Source: Morinoia aosen
Lineage: Eukaryota; Arthropoda; Malacostraca; Amphipoda; Talitridae
Length of the DNA: 64,000 bases
Reading direction: 5' to 3'
Assembly: GCA_030386875.1 (NCBI GenBank)
Contig: CM059567.1
Span: forward strand, 83,197,130-83,261,129
Shown: positions 26,679-36,200 of the stretch, in pieces
How positions within the stretch are numbered: position 1 is the first letter of the stretch
Layout of the letters: each line of letters begins with the position of its first letter
Program-made: the position numbers and the translations under genes
The notes under the pieces: generated by a model
Database searches by the model: none
The model's input: the letters and a program-made list of their open reading frames with translations, nothing else
Told to the model about the DNA's origin: nothing

Positions 26679-27482
26679 TTTACCTTTTCCGTGTCTTCTT
26701 CGATGACAGGAATTTGGGTCAAATCTCCCGAGTGAATTCGATTTTTTCCGCGGGATTGTCCGGTGAGGTCATTTTTTTCAATATTTTAGATTCCTTGCTT
26801 GCCTGCATTCGCGTACCTGCAGGTTGGAACCAAGCTCCTATTTTGATATTTGCACAGTCCAAAGGTCACCATTCAATGGTCGCCTTTTCTTCGTCACGTT
26901 CTGGAAAATCTTAGGCATCTAGATGGAATGAGCCCGATGATGTTCACCGGTTGATCGCCCTTTCCGGAAGCAGTTCTGTCTAGTGAATGAATATCTTTGG
27001 CAATGATTGCGCAGGTTATCTCAGCTTGCGCCCTATGATGAGATCTTGGTGTTGGGCGCATCTTTTCCATGCGAGTGTACTCCGCTGAATACATTCGGTG
27101 CTGATATTTTTCGATGGACGATTCACGTCGAGCCTCGGAAATGAGCTCTTCGACTGTTATGATGCGCATGCAAGAATGACAGCTGTGAGTAGCTGCCTGC
27201 TGTTCAATGGTCTCAAGATTTTGGAAACTACAGCCCTTCGAAAGTGTAGTCATTTGCGGCTGTGAACGTTCTTTTTGTTCACGGGAGTAGCGTGAGGCTG
27301 GGAGATGAAGCTCAGTTGTAGGTAACAGTTTTCCGAGCAAATCGATCGTGATCGTGAATTTCGATGAATGCATCGCACACTGATTGAATGAATCATCGTG
27401 AGCTGGTGTGCAGGCTCCTGCTCAAAGTGAGCATTTGTTCCAATCCTGAGCTGTTCGACGACGTTCTCTGCAGTTGGAGCGT

Positions 27483-27885
27483 GAAAAAAATCCTCTTTTT
27501 CATGTTGAAAAATCATGAATGTAAATTGAGGAATTCTTTTTTTCATGCACACATCTAATTTCTGCGAAAGTTATAACCATGTAAGCATAAATTAAACTGA
27601 GAATGAACGAGGCTTGGACGTATTTTTTGCTCGTTCCTTATGCACTTGTTGCTCATATGTTTGGAACATTCTCGTATGTGTCGCAAGACACTTAGCAAGC
27701 CGGTAGGATCCCCATCTTAATAAATCTTATTGTGACTGACTTTGTACCATGTGTGAGTCATGGAGTGCGTGATTGATCCGAGGTGTAATTGCTGAGGATT
27801 GACGTGGTAGTTCGTCAATACGTTTCGAAACTTTACCAGTGAACGTAATTTCTAACGCAATTCATTGTTCACTTTTCTATTTCAG
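27483..27885. other. Gap between 5S array and zinc-finger gene
   Basis: About 400 bp of unique AT-rich sequence. It has A- and T-runs just after the array edge (GAAAAAAATCCTC with a loose inverted partner about 50 bp on) and ends in a strong 3' splice site (TTTTCTATTTCAG) at 27,885. No complete upstream exon or clear promoter is recognisable. Confidence 0.6.
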
Positions 27886-29778
27886 AGTTTGTCAGACAGG
27901 AGGAGTGTTGTGTGCGAGGGTCCTGCTGTGGGAGGCGAATGTGAGCGGAGTGGCGCGCTGGCGACGCCCGGCTGGCGCGTGGTGCTGCGCCCCCTGCCCC
28001 CCGCCCGGCCCCTGCCGCCCTGTGGCCGTCGCGGCATCATGCAAGTGTGCTCCTCGCGTCCGCCCTTCTTGGTCAAAGTTGCGGGCTTGAATGAGAGTTT
28101 CATTGAAGCATTGCTCAGTATTATTCATTGTAAACCTTGCTTGGTTTCTGAATGTGAGAGTCAAAGTCTTTTCGAAATTCTCACTGTTATCGAGTTGAAT
28201 AACGCAGTCGCTGCTGGACTGAGTGTCGTTGACAGCAGCAGTCGTCTTTCCTCTTCCCGACAAGATTTGAACGCAACGAACATGAGGTTTTTGTCCCCGT
28301 TGTTTGAGATGCATGAGGACGACGATAAAGTTTTCGAGAGAGTGAAGGATTTTCAGTGGTCCGTGATAGGCTGCATCCAGTTGATGAGAAGCAGACGAGT
28401 GTTTGTGTACTTGTACAATAATTTGTGCACTGAATGTGTCTGTAAAGTTCTCGAAGTGCTCATACCTTCTCCAAGAGTTTTGAAGTGCGCCTCATTTGTC
28501 AGCATGGAACAGGTACGACGTTTCTGTGCATCCTCACCTTTGTATATCTATAAGAATAGTTTGGTGCGCGTGGCAATTTCAAGGAAAATACAGCTGTACT
28601 TCGTGTTAAGCAGCTCCTTTGCTTGGCGCGACTTTGACGACAATTTGCTGAAAATTACAACTAATTTTTGCCAAACGATGCTAACTCGAGCCCTGAGAAA
28701 CACCACGAAATATTATAGACTCGTCTTGAGCTCGTTATGTTTGACTCAGTCGTTTGGTGAGCATTACATGGCGCTTCATGAAGCGTTCAGTGTCGCAGAA
28801 AACGAAAGACATTCTCGCCTGGCGTTCACGACGACACCACAGCAGCTAGCCGCGCTCCCTGCGACTCGTCATCGCCACAACGCAGGCGCGTCACAACTTG
28901 CGACGTCCGACTGCAATTCGAGGCTGGACGTCAAGACGTTGCTGAGCGGCTTTCCTTCCCTCGAAATAGTGAAAAGTTGCGCGGCGAATAGCGGCTCCAA
29001 TCGCCAGCATGTCGAAACTTCTGACTTCTTGAACAGTTCAACTCTTAAAAGCGAGCCATTCTTTGATGAAGCGTACGTGAATGAGGGGAACAAGAGTATG
29101 GAGAAATTCAATGGCAGTATTTTGTCTCCTAATAAATGTACTCCAATGCAGTCCACTCCTGACGAAAAATTTAGCAATAGCGAAGGCGCTTGCTTGTATA
29201 GTTTTGAAGCTCATGAGGCATCTTCCTCTACTCACTCTATCCGAGCTCATGGACTGTATGAAAATACATTATCAACGTTTGTAGAACATCGAAGAATACT
29301 TGAAGATGAAACTCGCGTGAAAACTGAAAATGAACCTGCCTCTGGAGTGCGTGAGTCGGGCTGTGCCACGCCCATTGAGGGGAGGTTGGGCTGTGCCACG
29401 CCCAGTGAGGGGAGGTCGGGCTGTGCCACGCCCAGTGAGGGGAAGTCGGGCTGTGCCACGCCCAGTGAGGGAAGCGGGCGAGAGGCGCAGAGCGGAGCCC
29501 CAGGGCCGGGCGGGGCGCTGCGGAAGTGCCCGGGCTGCTCGCTGCGGTTCGTATGCCCGCAGCGCTGCCTGGTGCACATGCAGCAGCAGCACCTGGCCGA
29601 GGTGCCCCGCAGCCACGGCACGCGCTGTGTCGACCCGCGCTGTCCCGTCCTCGTCAAGGTGTTCAACGAAGCGTCGCACCTCCTGAAGCACGTGGTGCGC
29701 GCGGCGCATGACTGCAAATACTGCTCTTTCTCGTGCGGCACTCGAGGGGGCTTGGCGAGGCACCACCTCATTCACGAG
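27886..29778 (+). CDS. C2H2 zinc-finger protein, exon A (5' part)
   Basis: An open exon of 631 codons between acceptor TTTCTATTTCAG and donor GAG|GTGAGC, ending in phase 0. The first in-frame ATG is at 28,039; the 51 codons before it are open and GC-rich, so the protein either starts there or continues from an unseen upstream exon. About residues 60-540 are low in recognisable motifs and rich in Ser and Cys. A 10-residue repeat (GCATPSEG core, four copies) follows at 29,356-29,475. At the C-terminal end are irregular zinc fingers: KCPGC...HMQQQH, a C-x4-C finger (RCVDPRC...H...H), and CKYC...HHLIH, which ends at the splice site. It is probably a nuclear nucleic-acid-binding protein. I do not recognise the family. 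Confidence 0.75.
29356..29475 (+). repeat. Coding minisatellite, 30 bp x 4
   Basis: Four tandem 30-bp units inside exon A, each encoding ten residues around GCATPSEG, with a variable residue at each unit boundary (R, R, K, S). The units keep the reading frame and differ by only a few bases, so the expansion is recent and copy number may vary between individuals. Confidence 0.9.
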
Positions 29779-30628
29779 GTGAGCGTGTGAGCAGGTGCAC
29801 GGACAGTCTTCTATTACTTGGAGATTGCTCTATCAATGGTCCCATTACAATTAGCACTGTTCCCGTCATACCCATGGCATACTTCAAGGTTCTTCGTTCT
29901 CGAAATACTATTCTACATTATAAAGCCGAAGTGCCACGTTTGTTAAATCCTATCGTTTGATTACTGTGCGGTTATTTGTTCAGTCCATTCAAGGTATCGA
30001 ATTTTAGTTTATGCGAGCCGTCGCTCAAACGGCAATACTGGCTGGGAAAACTAAATCTGACGCTTTGTAAGTCATTGTTTGACAATTTCGATATCTAGAA
30101 TTGCCCATCATGTTATTGAAATTGCTTGATGTATATAAATATCCGCGTTAAGGAAGCATAACAGCGAAAAACATGCGCGAATCTTGTTGTCTTACATCAA
30201 AGCTTTTGAGAAGGCAGAGGTCGGAGTGTTTATATTTTTATGTGCCGTTTTTGATAAATGTTTCTCATTTTTGAAATGCGCTGCCGGACACCATAACGTG
30301 TTTACAATGACAGAAGTGTCGAAGACCATTCTGTGACACAGTAACTACTTGAGAATCGTCAATGCGAAATTTCTGTCGTTGATGCGTGTGTTTTTGAGTT
30401 GTTTGACTAAATTGAGAGGTAATGTAACCATCACAGGTAGTTAGACTTGGGCCATGGTCTGTAAAGAGGGTGGTGATCATGAGGCTTCATTTTTTATGTA
30501 AATAATTTGTGAATGGAAGCAAATGGTGTAATTTACGGCGCACAATCACATTCAATTGATGAATAAGCACATCATTCACTCTGTGCATGTATCTGTAAAT
30601 GTACTCATATGTAGGTAGATAATATATA

Positions 30629-31529
30629 CAGGGTGTTTCAGAACACGAGGAACTAAATTTCACACCAATTAGAAAATGGCGAAATAAACACTTTTCTTTT
30701 ATGAAATCCTCCGAAAAAATCTGGCTTTTGAGATATTAACAGTTTATTGTTTTAAAGGATGAAATTTAATGACATAATTATTTGCAATATTTATTGTGAA
30801 TTTACATTAAATTTTTTTTAAAATGTGTTCCACCTACATCAATGCACTTTCCAAATCTCACCCTTAACGACTGCCGGATATTAAGAAACACTTCAGGCGT
30901 TTCAGAAATCTCAGCATCAGCCACTGCTATTCTGGACACGAGATCTTCCTCACATTCAATGGGTGTAGCATAGACAAGGCTCATCATGTGTCCCCAAAAA
31001 AAGAAATCTAGTGGAGTCATGCCAGGAGATCTAGGAACCCATGCAACAGGACCATTTTGCCTGATCCACCTATTAGGAAATTGACCATTCAGGTAATTTC
31101 GAACACGAATATGATGGTGTGCAGGAGCACCATCATGTTGGAACCACATTCTTCTTATTGCAAATGGTAGATCTTCGAGTAACTCGGGAAGTACTTCTTC
31201 TAAGAAAACTCTGTAATTATTCCCGTTGAGAGGCGATTGCATAATATGAGGTCCAATAATTTGGTTATGGATGAAATCAGCCGAAATATTAGCAAATATC
31301 ACTAAAACTGAATTTTATTAGCGTAAACTCTCATAAAATATAAGTGTCTGTGACGTAAATTCAAAATAAATATTGCGAGTAATTGTGTAAATAATTTCAT
31401 CCTTTAAAACAATAAACGGCTAATATCTCAAAACTCGAAAAGAACTTTTTGGAAAATTTCTTACAAGAAAAAGTTTGACTATTTTCTATTTGGTGTGCAA
31501 TTTTGTACCTCTTGTTCTGAAACGCCCTG
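30629..31529 (-). mobile_element. Deleted mariner-like element (DD41D type)
   Basis: A 901-bp element with long terminal inverted repeats: about 178 bp on the left (30,629-30,806) and 176 bp on the right (31,354-31,529), clearly similar although diverged. Termini are CAGGGTGTTTCAGAAC and its partner CAGGGCGTTTCAGAAC. The left flank is the expected TA; on the right TA has become TG. Inside, on the minus strand, is the C-terminal half of a mariner transposase. The N-terminal half, with the DNA-binding domain and the first catalytic Asp, is missing, so the copy cannot make active transposase. Confidence 0.88.
30802..31302 (-). pseudogene. Mariner transposase, C-terminal fragment
   Basis: About 166 codons that match the C-terminal half of a mariner transposase (full length usually about 350). 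The second catalytic Asp is in QHDGAPAHHH and the third in TPLDFFFWGH. I count 41 residues between them, which is the DD41D (rosa-like) spacing and not the usual DD34D. The segment ends GGTHFKKNLM, with the stop lying in the left inverted repeat. The frame opens only after an upstream stop in the truncated region, and its first codon is GTG, so this is a remnant of a deleted coding region. It lies in antisense to the host gene, inside intron 1. Confidence 0.88.
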
Positions 31530-31602
31530 TGTGCAATAAGAACAGTAGATTAAAAAGAGCGAAAGTAGTTAGAGAATAAACTTATTTGACTTTGAAGAAG
31601 CT

Positions 31603-31833
31603 TTATAACTGTTGAGAATTGGATACCGACGGTGGACGGCCGTCGCATTGATACTCGTGAGAGTTGAGCGCGTGTCGGCTGAGCGGCCCACCTGTCTGTC
31701 GTCCCCTTAGGCTCTGGACGGACTTGAAAATTTCAGCCTGGTGAAGCGTTGACGATGTGAGGTTATCAAAAGCATTTATCTCCTTTTTGGGCTTAGCTTT
31801 AACCTGTTTCGATGCAGCTGTACTCGTAAACAT
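31603..31833 (-). CDS. Small antisense ORF in intron 1, hypothetical
   Basis: A 76-codon ATG-started frame. It is Lys-rich near the N-terminus (SKQVKAKPKK), then polar. The start context TTACCATG is acceptable. I recognise no domain and see no clear poly(A) signal. It may be a chance frame, an exon of an unseen antisense gene, or a remnant of an inserted sequence. I list it because its composition is more protein-like than its surroundings. Confidence 0.2.
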   Translation of the reverse strand: MFTSTAASKQVKAKPKKEINAFDNLTSSTLHQAEIFKSVQSLRGRQTGGPLSRHALNSHEYQCDGRPPSVSNSQQL

Positions 31834-32684
31834 GGTAAGTTAGCTTAATTTTTAGTCAGTGTAATTTTTACTATTTCTCTGAAATTTAGGATACGTTTTA
31901 CGTTCTATCAAATGTATCATTGTTTCGCAGTTATATTTAAAAAAATTGATATTATGGAACAGCTTTATCCAATTGAGCAGAATGTTTTCATGTAAGTTAA
32001 AATTCAACGTTTGCTACGGAATAACTCAATATACAGCTCTGAAGTGAAAAATTATGTAGGCTCGAAAGCTCTGCTGAACAAAAAATAAAACAGACAAAAC
32101 TAGTATGGTTTTCTCACGCTTTTTCGATCGAGTATTCAACCTTATCCAGACATACGTATATATGTACACCGTATCGTATACAACATGCCACTGTTAATAC
32201 CAGACTTTAGCATAATAAATTTTTATGAAAGCTACAGCTGAACTGTAGTTTTCATAGTCCTATATTTGTTGCGTTGCTAACACATAGTTCCCATCGTTCC
32301 ATTGTTGCAAATTTCATTGGAACTGGTATGCTGAAATGGCTCGTGGTTGTTCCAGCGAATCCAGTAGAATCTCGTGCGTCATAATAAAATGATATGCTCA
32401 TGTACAGAAGGTTTCTGAAGGCCAAATATGGAGAACAATGAGGGTTGGGAATTGTGATAAATTGCTTGCTGGCAAAAACTGATGGGCAAGCAAAGACGGT
32501 TGATAAGAGGCACATCATAGAAGAGAACTCGCAGCTCTTGTGTTGCTACATTTCGGACGTTTTCCCTCAAATTTCCTTGTTCAAAATCTGATTTCATAGC
32601 ATAAATTCTTGATGAATCGCTTTCCTTTCGCCGATAATGTAATGAAAATCTACTTCTAATTTGGTTTCTCATGGCACGTTCAAG

Positions 32685-32855
32685 GTTCCAGGCGGAGAAC
32701 GGACCAGAATAGCCAAAGGTCCAGATGACGTTTTATCATTGAACGAGGTTACTGCTATTAGGCGACACAGTTTTTCCGAAATTCAGTACAGCGGTTTGCG
32801 CCAGGTGGCTAAATTTTTGTCTTTGTGTGAACAGATCTCCTCAGTCAAAGGGCGT
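32685..32855 (+). CDS. Zinc-finger gene, putative exon A2
   Basis: 57 open codons between acceptor CACGTTCAAG and donor CGT|GTGAGT, in phase 0 at both ends. It could therefore be joined between exons A and B without changing frame, as every other intron here is phase 0. The peptide begins VPGGERTRIAKGPDDV and ends SSVKGR; it has no zinc finger and is basic at the end. The acceptor has only a moderate pyrimidine tract, and no family match confirms it, so it may be an alternative exon or a chance frame. Confidence 0.45.
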
Positions 32856-32865
32856 GTGAGTAGAC

Positions 32866-33185
32866 ATGCCCTTTCTGCATAGATTCCACGTTCCCTTAAT
32901 TAACTCCATACTAAATGGTGCATTCTTCCTTCCTCTCCTTCGATCTCATTTGTTGAGAACAGGGAGGCTTAAACTAACTAATAATCTAATCTAAACTCCT
33001 GTCTCACCTTACTGTTTCAATGCATCTTGTTTCTATGTTTCTCACTTTACTGTTTCTATGCACTTTCATTCTGTTTTCTCTTGAGGCCATACTAAATGGT
33101 GCCTTCCTCCATCCTCTCTTTGGAACGCCTTTGTTGCTGTTGGGGAGGCTTGAACTAACATCTCATCTACCGAGATGCTACTATA
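32866..33185 (+). repeat. RepA copies, two 3' fragments in tandem
   Basis: Two adjacent 3' fragments of the RepA repeat, at about 32,866-32,995 and 33,005-33,185. Each holds the marker words CATACTAAATGGTGC and GGAGGCTT(A/G)AACTAAC. They lie in the short intron between the putative exon A2 and exon B, in the same orientation as the gene. Confidence 0.75.
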
Positions 33186-33315
33186 CTTCCATCTTCTGTA
33201 ATTAATCATATCAACCTTGTAATTATTATTCATGTACCTGATGACAGTCAAGTGCGATTGTTCAATGATGTCTCTATGGACAGAATTTATTAACATGTTC
33301 GAGGTCTTTTTACAG

Positions 33316-33744
33316 CGCACTCGGAGCAGCCGCTCTGCACTTCTCAAGCGTAATGAACAAGGCATGGCCATCGAAGCCTCTGAAGACGAGCCCTCTGACT
33401 TGAATATTAGCGGTCCAGCACAGCGCGGCTCCTTCAAAACTAAGCGCAAAATACAGTTCATGGAGCCCTGCGACGATGACCTCCGAGAATTTTGCAAGAA
33501 CGTGAGCTCAAAGCGGCGCTGCGTTAGACTTGAAAGCTCGCCTCATTTGGGCATCCGACTGCCGCATTACAATGAGCTGCACTTCAAGGAAAACACTCCT
33601 AAGGAGATCGCAAGTTTTTCCCCGCCTGACGCGTGCTACGTTTGCGGCATGCGTTTCTCGGAGCAGGAGTCGGCTGTTGACATGGCACTTCATTACTACG
33701 AACAGCACAAGAATTTAGTCCCCTTTCACTGCCCATTTCCCCAG
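33316..33744 (+). CDS. Zinc-finger gene, exon B
   Basis: 143 codons between acceptor TTTTTACAG and donor CCAG|GTGAGC, phase 0 at both ends. The first two-thirds are charged and include the basic stretches RTRSSRSALLKR and KTKRKI and an acidic stretch. A C2H2 finger follows (CYVCGMRF...HYYEQH, with x4 between the histidines). The exon then ends FHCPFPQ, which supplies the first Cys of another finger completed in exon C. That split finger supports both splice sites. I infer a nuclear DNA-binding or RNA-binding role; the target is unknown. Confidence 0.82.
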
Positions 33745-36047
33745 GTGAGCGATCGCGCTGACTGCTCGTAGCCTTGTTCAATTCCTTACATCATTAATAT
33801 GACTGGTGGTAATCAAATGAATCGCTGCGTATTCTCACATGTCCATACATCAGAAGCTCAACACTAAATTTCTTGATCCTTGGTAAATTCACCGACGTTC
33901 CGTGTTGCCACCCTTTGATCTCACCCTCCGTCATCTGTAGCATGCTGTGCTTATCAACTCGGGTGCATGGTGATGGATTGCGACGTTCCTGGCGCGGTCA
34001 ATTCTCTAGGTGGTGGAATTTCACACCAATTTGTCACACTAGGAGCTGCCGTGTACTTCGAGTTCCCGTTTGGAGCCACAGGTTTCATTGATTTGAGCAT
34101 TTTTCGGAGTTGATAACTGTCCGGAGGAGCATTTTATTTATTACTATCATGCCTTGAAAGACCACATCTTGAACCTCTCGAATCTTCATTTTATAAATTT
34201 GTAATACATTACAACACATTTAATCCTTTCATTCACTATGCCGCTGAAAATCTCACTCATGTGTCAGTCATGGGAGTAGGTGGACGATTTTTCAACTTTT
34301 CCATGCTCTTTTGCCCACTTCTTCTATGTTACAGCACTTCCATCCATTCATCTGGGACGCGTTTACCTCTTCTTATCTCATCGAACAAACACCTCAACAT
34401 GCCAATCAAGTCGCTTTATCGTACTTGCATTACTATAGTTCCACAAGTGCGTTGCGTACTTATAAAACTTCTACAGAATTTTATCAGGACCAGCAGCTTC
34501 GCCATTTTCATTTCTTTAAAATTTGTCAATATCCTCGAATGTAGTTTTATCATCTTCTTGAAACTCAAATTAACCAGTCTGAAATTTCATTAGCCCTTCA
34601 GCTATCATCTGTTCATGGATTCCACCAACGTCTACCAATAATCCTCAACTGCTTGCATCATTTGTATCCCATCACTCAATTTGTGTTCATCAACTTCTAA
34701 TTTCATGAATTTGGGTATCATCTTATTTATAACTGTCTGGTAATAGCACATCATCCAACTTTTACTTCATCTGGACCCTTTTGTTTTAGATTTTCAACTT
34801 ATTATTTTCCAATTTTAACTCTGGCCCCATATATCATTCTCTTTGGTTTCTTTCACTAATTTTTGTATTCATCCCATGCACTCAGTCATCCAACCACTGT
34901 ACTAATACGTTTTTTAATCAGTTTTAGCTTTTAACGTTGTTTTTAAATCAGTATCTTTCATTTCATTCGTTCTTGTTCAATTTCCCTTATAGTCCATTTT
35001 GTTTCGACTCTAGTTCCATTATAATTCACTCTCCAATCTGCGACATCTCATTTCATTGTTCAAATAATTTTTTTTTTCCCGCTTCCACTGAACTTCACGC
35101 AGCTAATTCTTAAATTCTTCCCAGGTTATCGCTTTCACATGCATGTTCTTTCATAGGCCTTATTTTCTCTATCACCATTTTCCCACCCAGCTGGCATTTA
35201 AAAGCAAGCATTCAATGATCAGTATCAATATCAAACCCATCTTAGTCCACAGTCAGTTCAAATATTTGCATCCTTACTTCAAAATTACTGGAACATAGTC
35301 TATTGCTGCCTTCCATTCCTGTCTCTCCTGTTTATGCAAGCTGTTACCCTTTGTTACCGTCATGTTCTCAATTCATTTTCCCAGAAAGAATAAATTTCTG
35401 CTTCAAATCCACTCACATCTCATGCGTCTTATTCCTTCTTACATTTTTCAGTGACCATTCATTCTCAGTCTTACACGACCAATTCTACCTTCTATACAAT
35501 GAAACGAGCACTAAAACTGCTTCAGGATGATAAAAAAAACACTAGGTTTGGAAAATTGCCTTCCGCAATAAATGTTGAACTCCACAATATCACGAGTCAA
35601 TCACTCGCTAAACTCACAGAAAAGCAACCCACCTACACTTAACGTTTTCACCAAACCAACAAGTTGCACACTATATTCACGGCTGCTGTCAACAATGTTC
35701 ACCTAGTCGAAGAAAACTATATAAATAAAACAATGATAATCTGGAGCGAAAAAAATAGCACTTCGCTCACCAGCACACCGCCGGTAACAACAGCTTTAAC
35801 TCAGTAAGACGCCAGTAATTATGAGTAAAACGCGTTAGGATTTCACTCACGACTTCCCTTTATTGATCGAGTCTCAGACACTCATATCATGTTAATATTA
35901 TATTAATAGAACACTAGTAATCTGGAACAAAAGAAAGACACTGGCACTTAACTTCACGATACGGCTCTCTTGAGCAGCCCGTGAATGGCCCACTCACCTT
36001 GTTTTTGTTGTTATATTCTAATTGTAATTGGTGCATCGGATGTGCAG
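33745..36047 (+). other. Intron B-C
   Basis: Starts GTGAGC and ends GATGTGCAG. It contains a decayed non-LTR retrotransposon on the minus strand. Near 35,730-35,960 two imperfect direct copies about 190 bp apart share the word AATCTGGA(G/A)C. Nothing else is recognisable. Confidence 0.65.
34260..35300 (-). pseudogene. Decayed non-LTR retrotransposon, reverse transcriptase region
   Basis: Read on the minus strand, the segment at about 34,440-34,510 encodes ENGEAAGPDKIL-stop-KFYKYATHLW, the conserved start of a LINE reverse transcriptase (NGKAAGPDGIPAEFYKY-like). A frameshifted continuation reads DEIRRGKRVPDEWMEVL. Further upstream, near 35,210-35,230, DIDTDH resembles the end of the endonuclease domain (DSDHRP-like). 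Stops and frameshifts are spread over the whole segment, so the copy is old and dead. Its outer limits are not clear; homology may extend to about 35,560. Confidence 0.65.
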
Positions 36048-36200
36048 TGCCCCCTGGTGTTGCGGCAGGCAGCCCTGATGCTCGACCACCTCAGGAACCA
36101 CATGTGGTGCCAACGCTTCTCATGCATTTCCTGCTCCTTCTCTGCCCCTGCCTCCAAGACCATCAAACTTCACGCCAGGGCTCATGTGCACGTGCAGAAG
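36048..36200 (+). CDS. Zinc-finger gene, exon C
   Basis: 51 codons between acceptor GATGTGCAG and donor CAGAAG|GTATGA, phase 0 at both ends. The first codon is the second Cys of the finger begun in exon B: CPFPQ|CPLVLRQ...HLRNH, a C-x4-C-x12-H-x3-H finger. A second complete finger follows, FSCISCSF...HARAH (C-x2-C-x12-H-x3-H). It ends VHVQK. Restoring a canonical finger across a 2.3-kb intron is strong evidence that both exons are real and joined. Confidence 0.88.

Larger units (their letters stand above)
1..27482 (+). repeat. 5S rDNA tandem array, 25 genes
   Basis: A head-to-tail array of 24 full periods of about 1,088 bp plus partial ends. Each unit is a roughly 120-bp 5S gene and a roughly 970-bp spacer. 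The array is already in progress at base 1, so its left end lies outside the window. At the right, the last spacer keeps its homology to about 27,482; the final 40 bases carry extra changes, and unrelated sequence follows. Spacing between consecutive 5S starts is 1,086-1,093 bp, the differences coming mainly from small indels in a T-run and in the spacer. Long open frames run through every unit on both strands, but they are by-products of the repeat, not genes. Confidence 0.97.
29779..32684 (+). other. Intron 1 of zinc-finger gene
   Basis: Starts GTGAGC and ends TTCAAG before the putative exon A2. It contains the deleted mariner (30,629-31,529) and an AT-rich remainder. Two minus-strand open stretches (31,603-31,833 and 32,252-32,672) are described separately or rejected. 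I see nothing else recognisable. Confidence 0.6.

Noticed and set aside
27740..27780. ATG with a nearby GTGAGT donor as a first coding exon
   Set aside because: The donor would leave phase 1, while exon A must be entered in phase 0, and the peptide would be a single codon.
32252..32672. Two overlapping minus-strand frames of 88 and 97 codons in intron 1
   Set aside because: No domain recognised, no splice or start support, and neither frame is clearly favoured.
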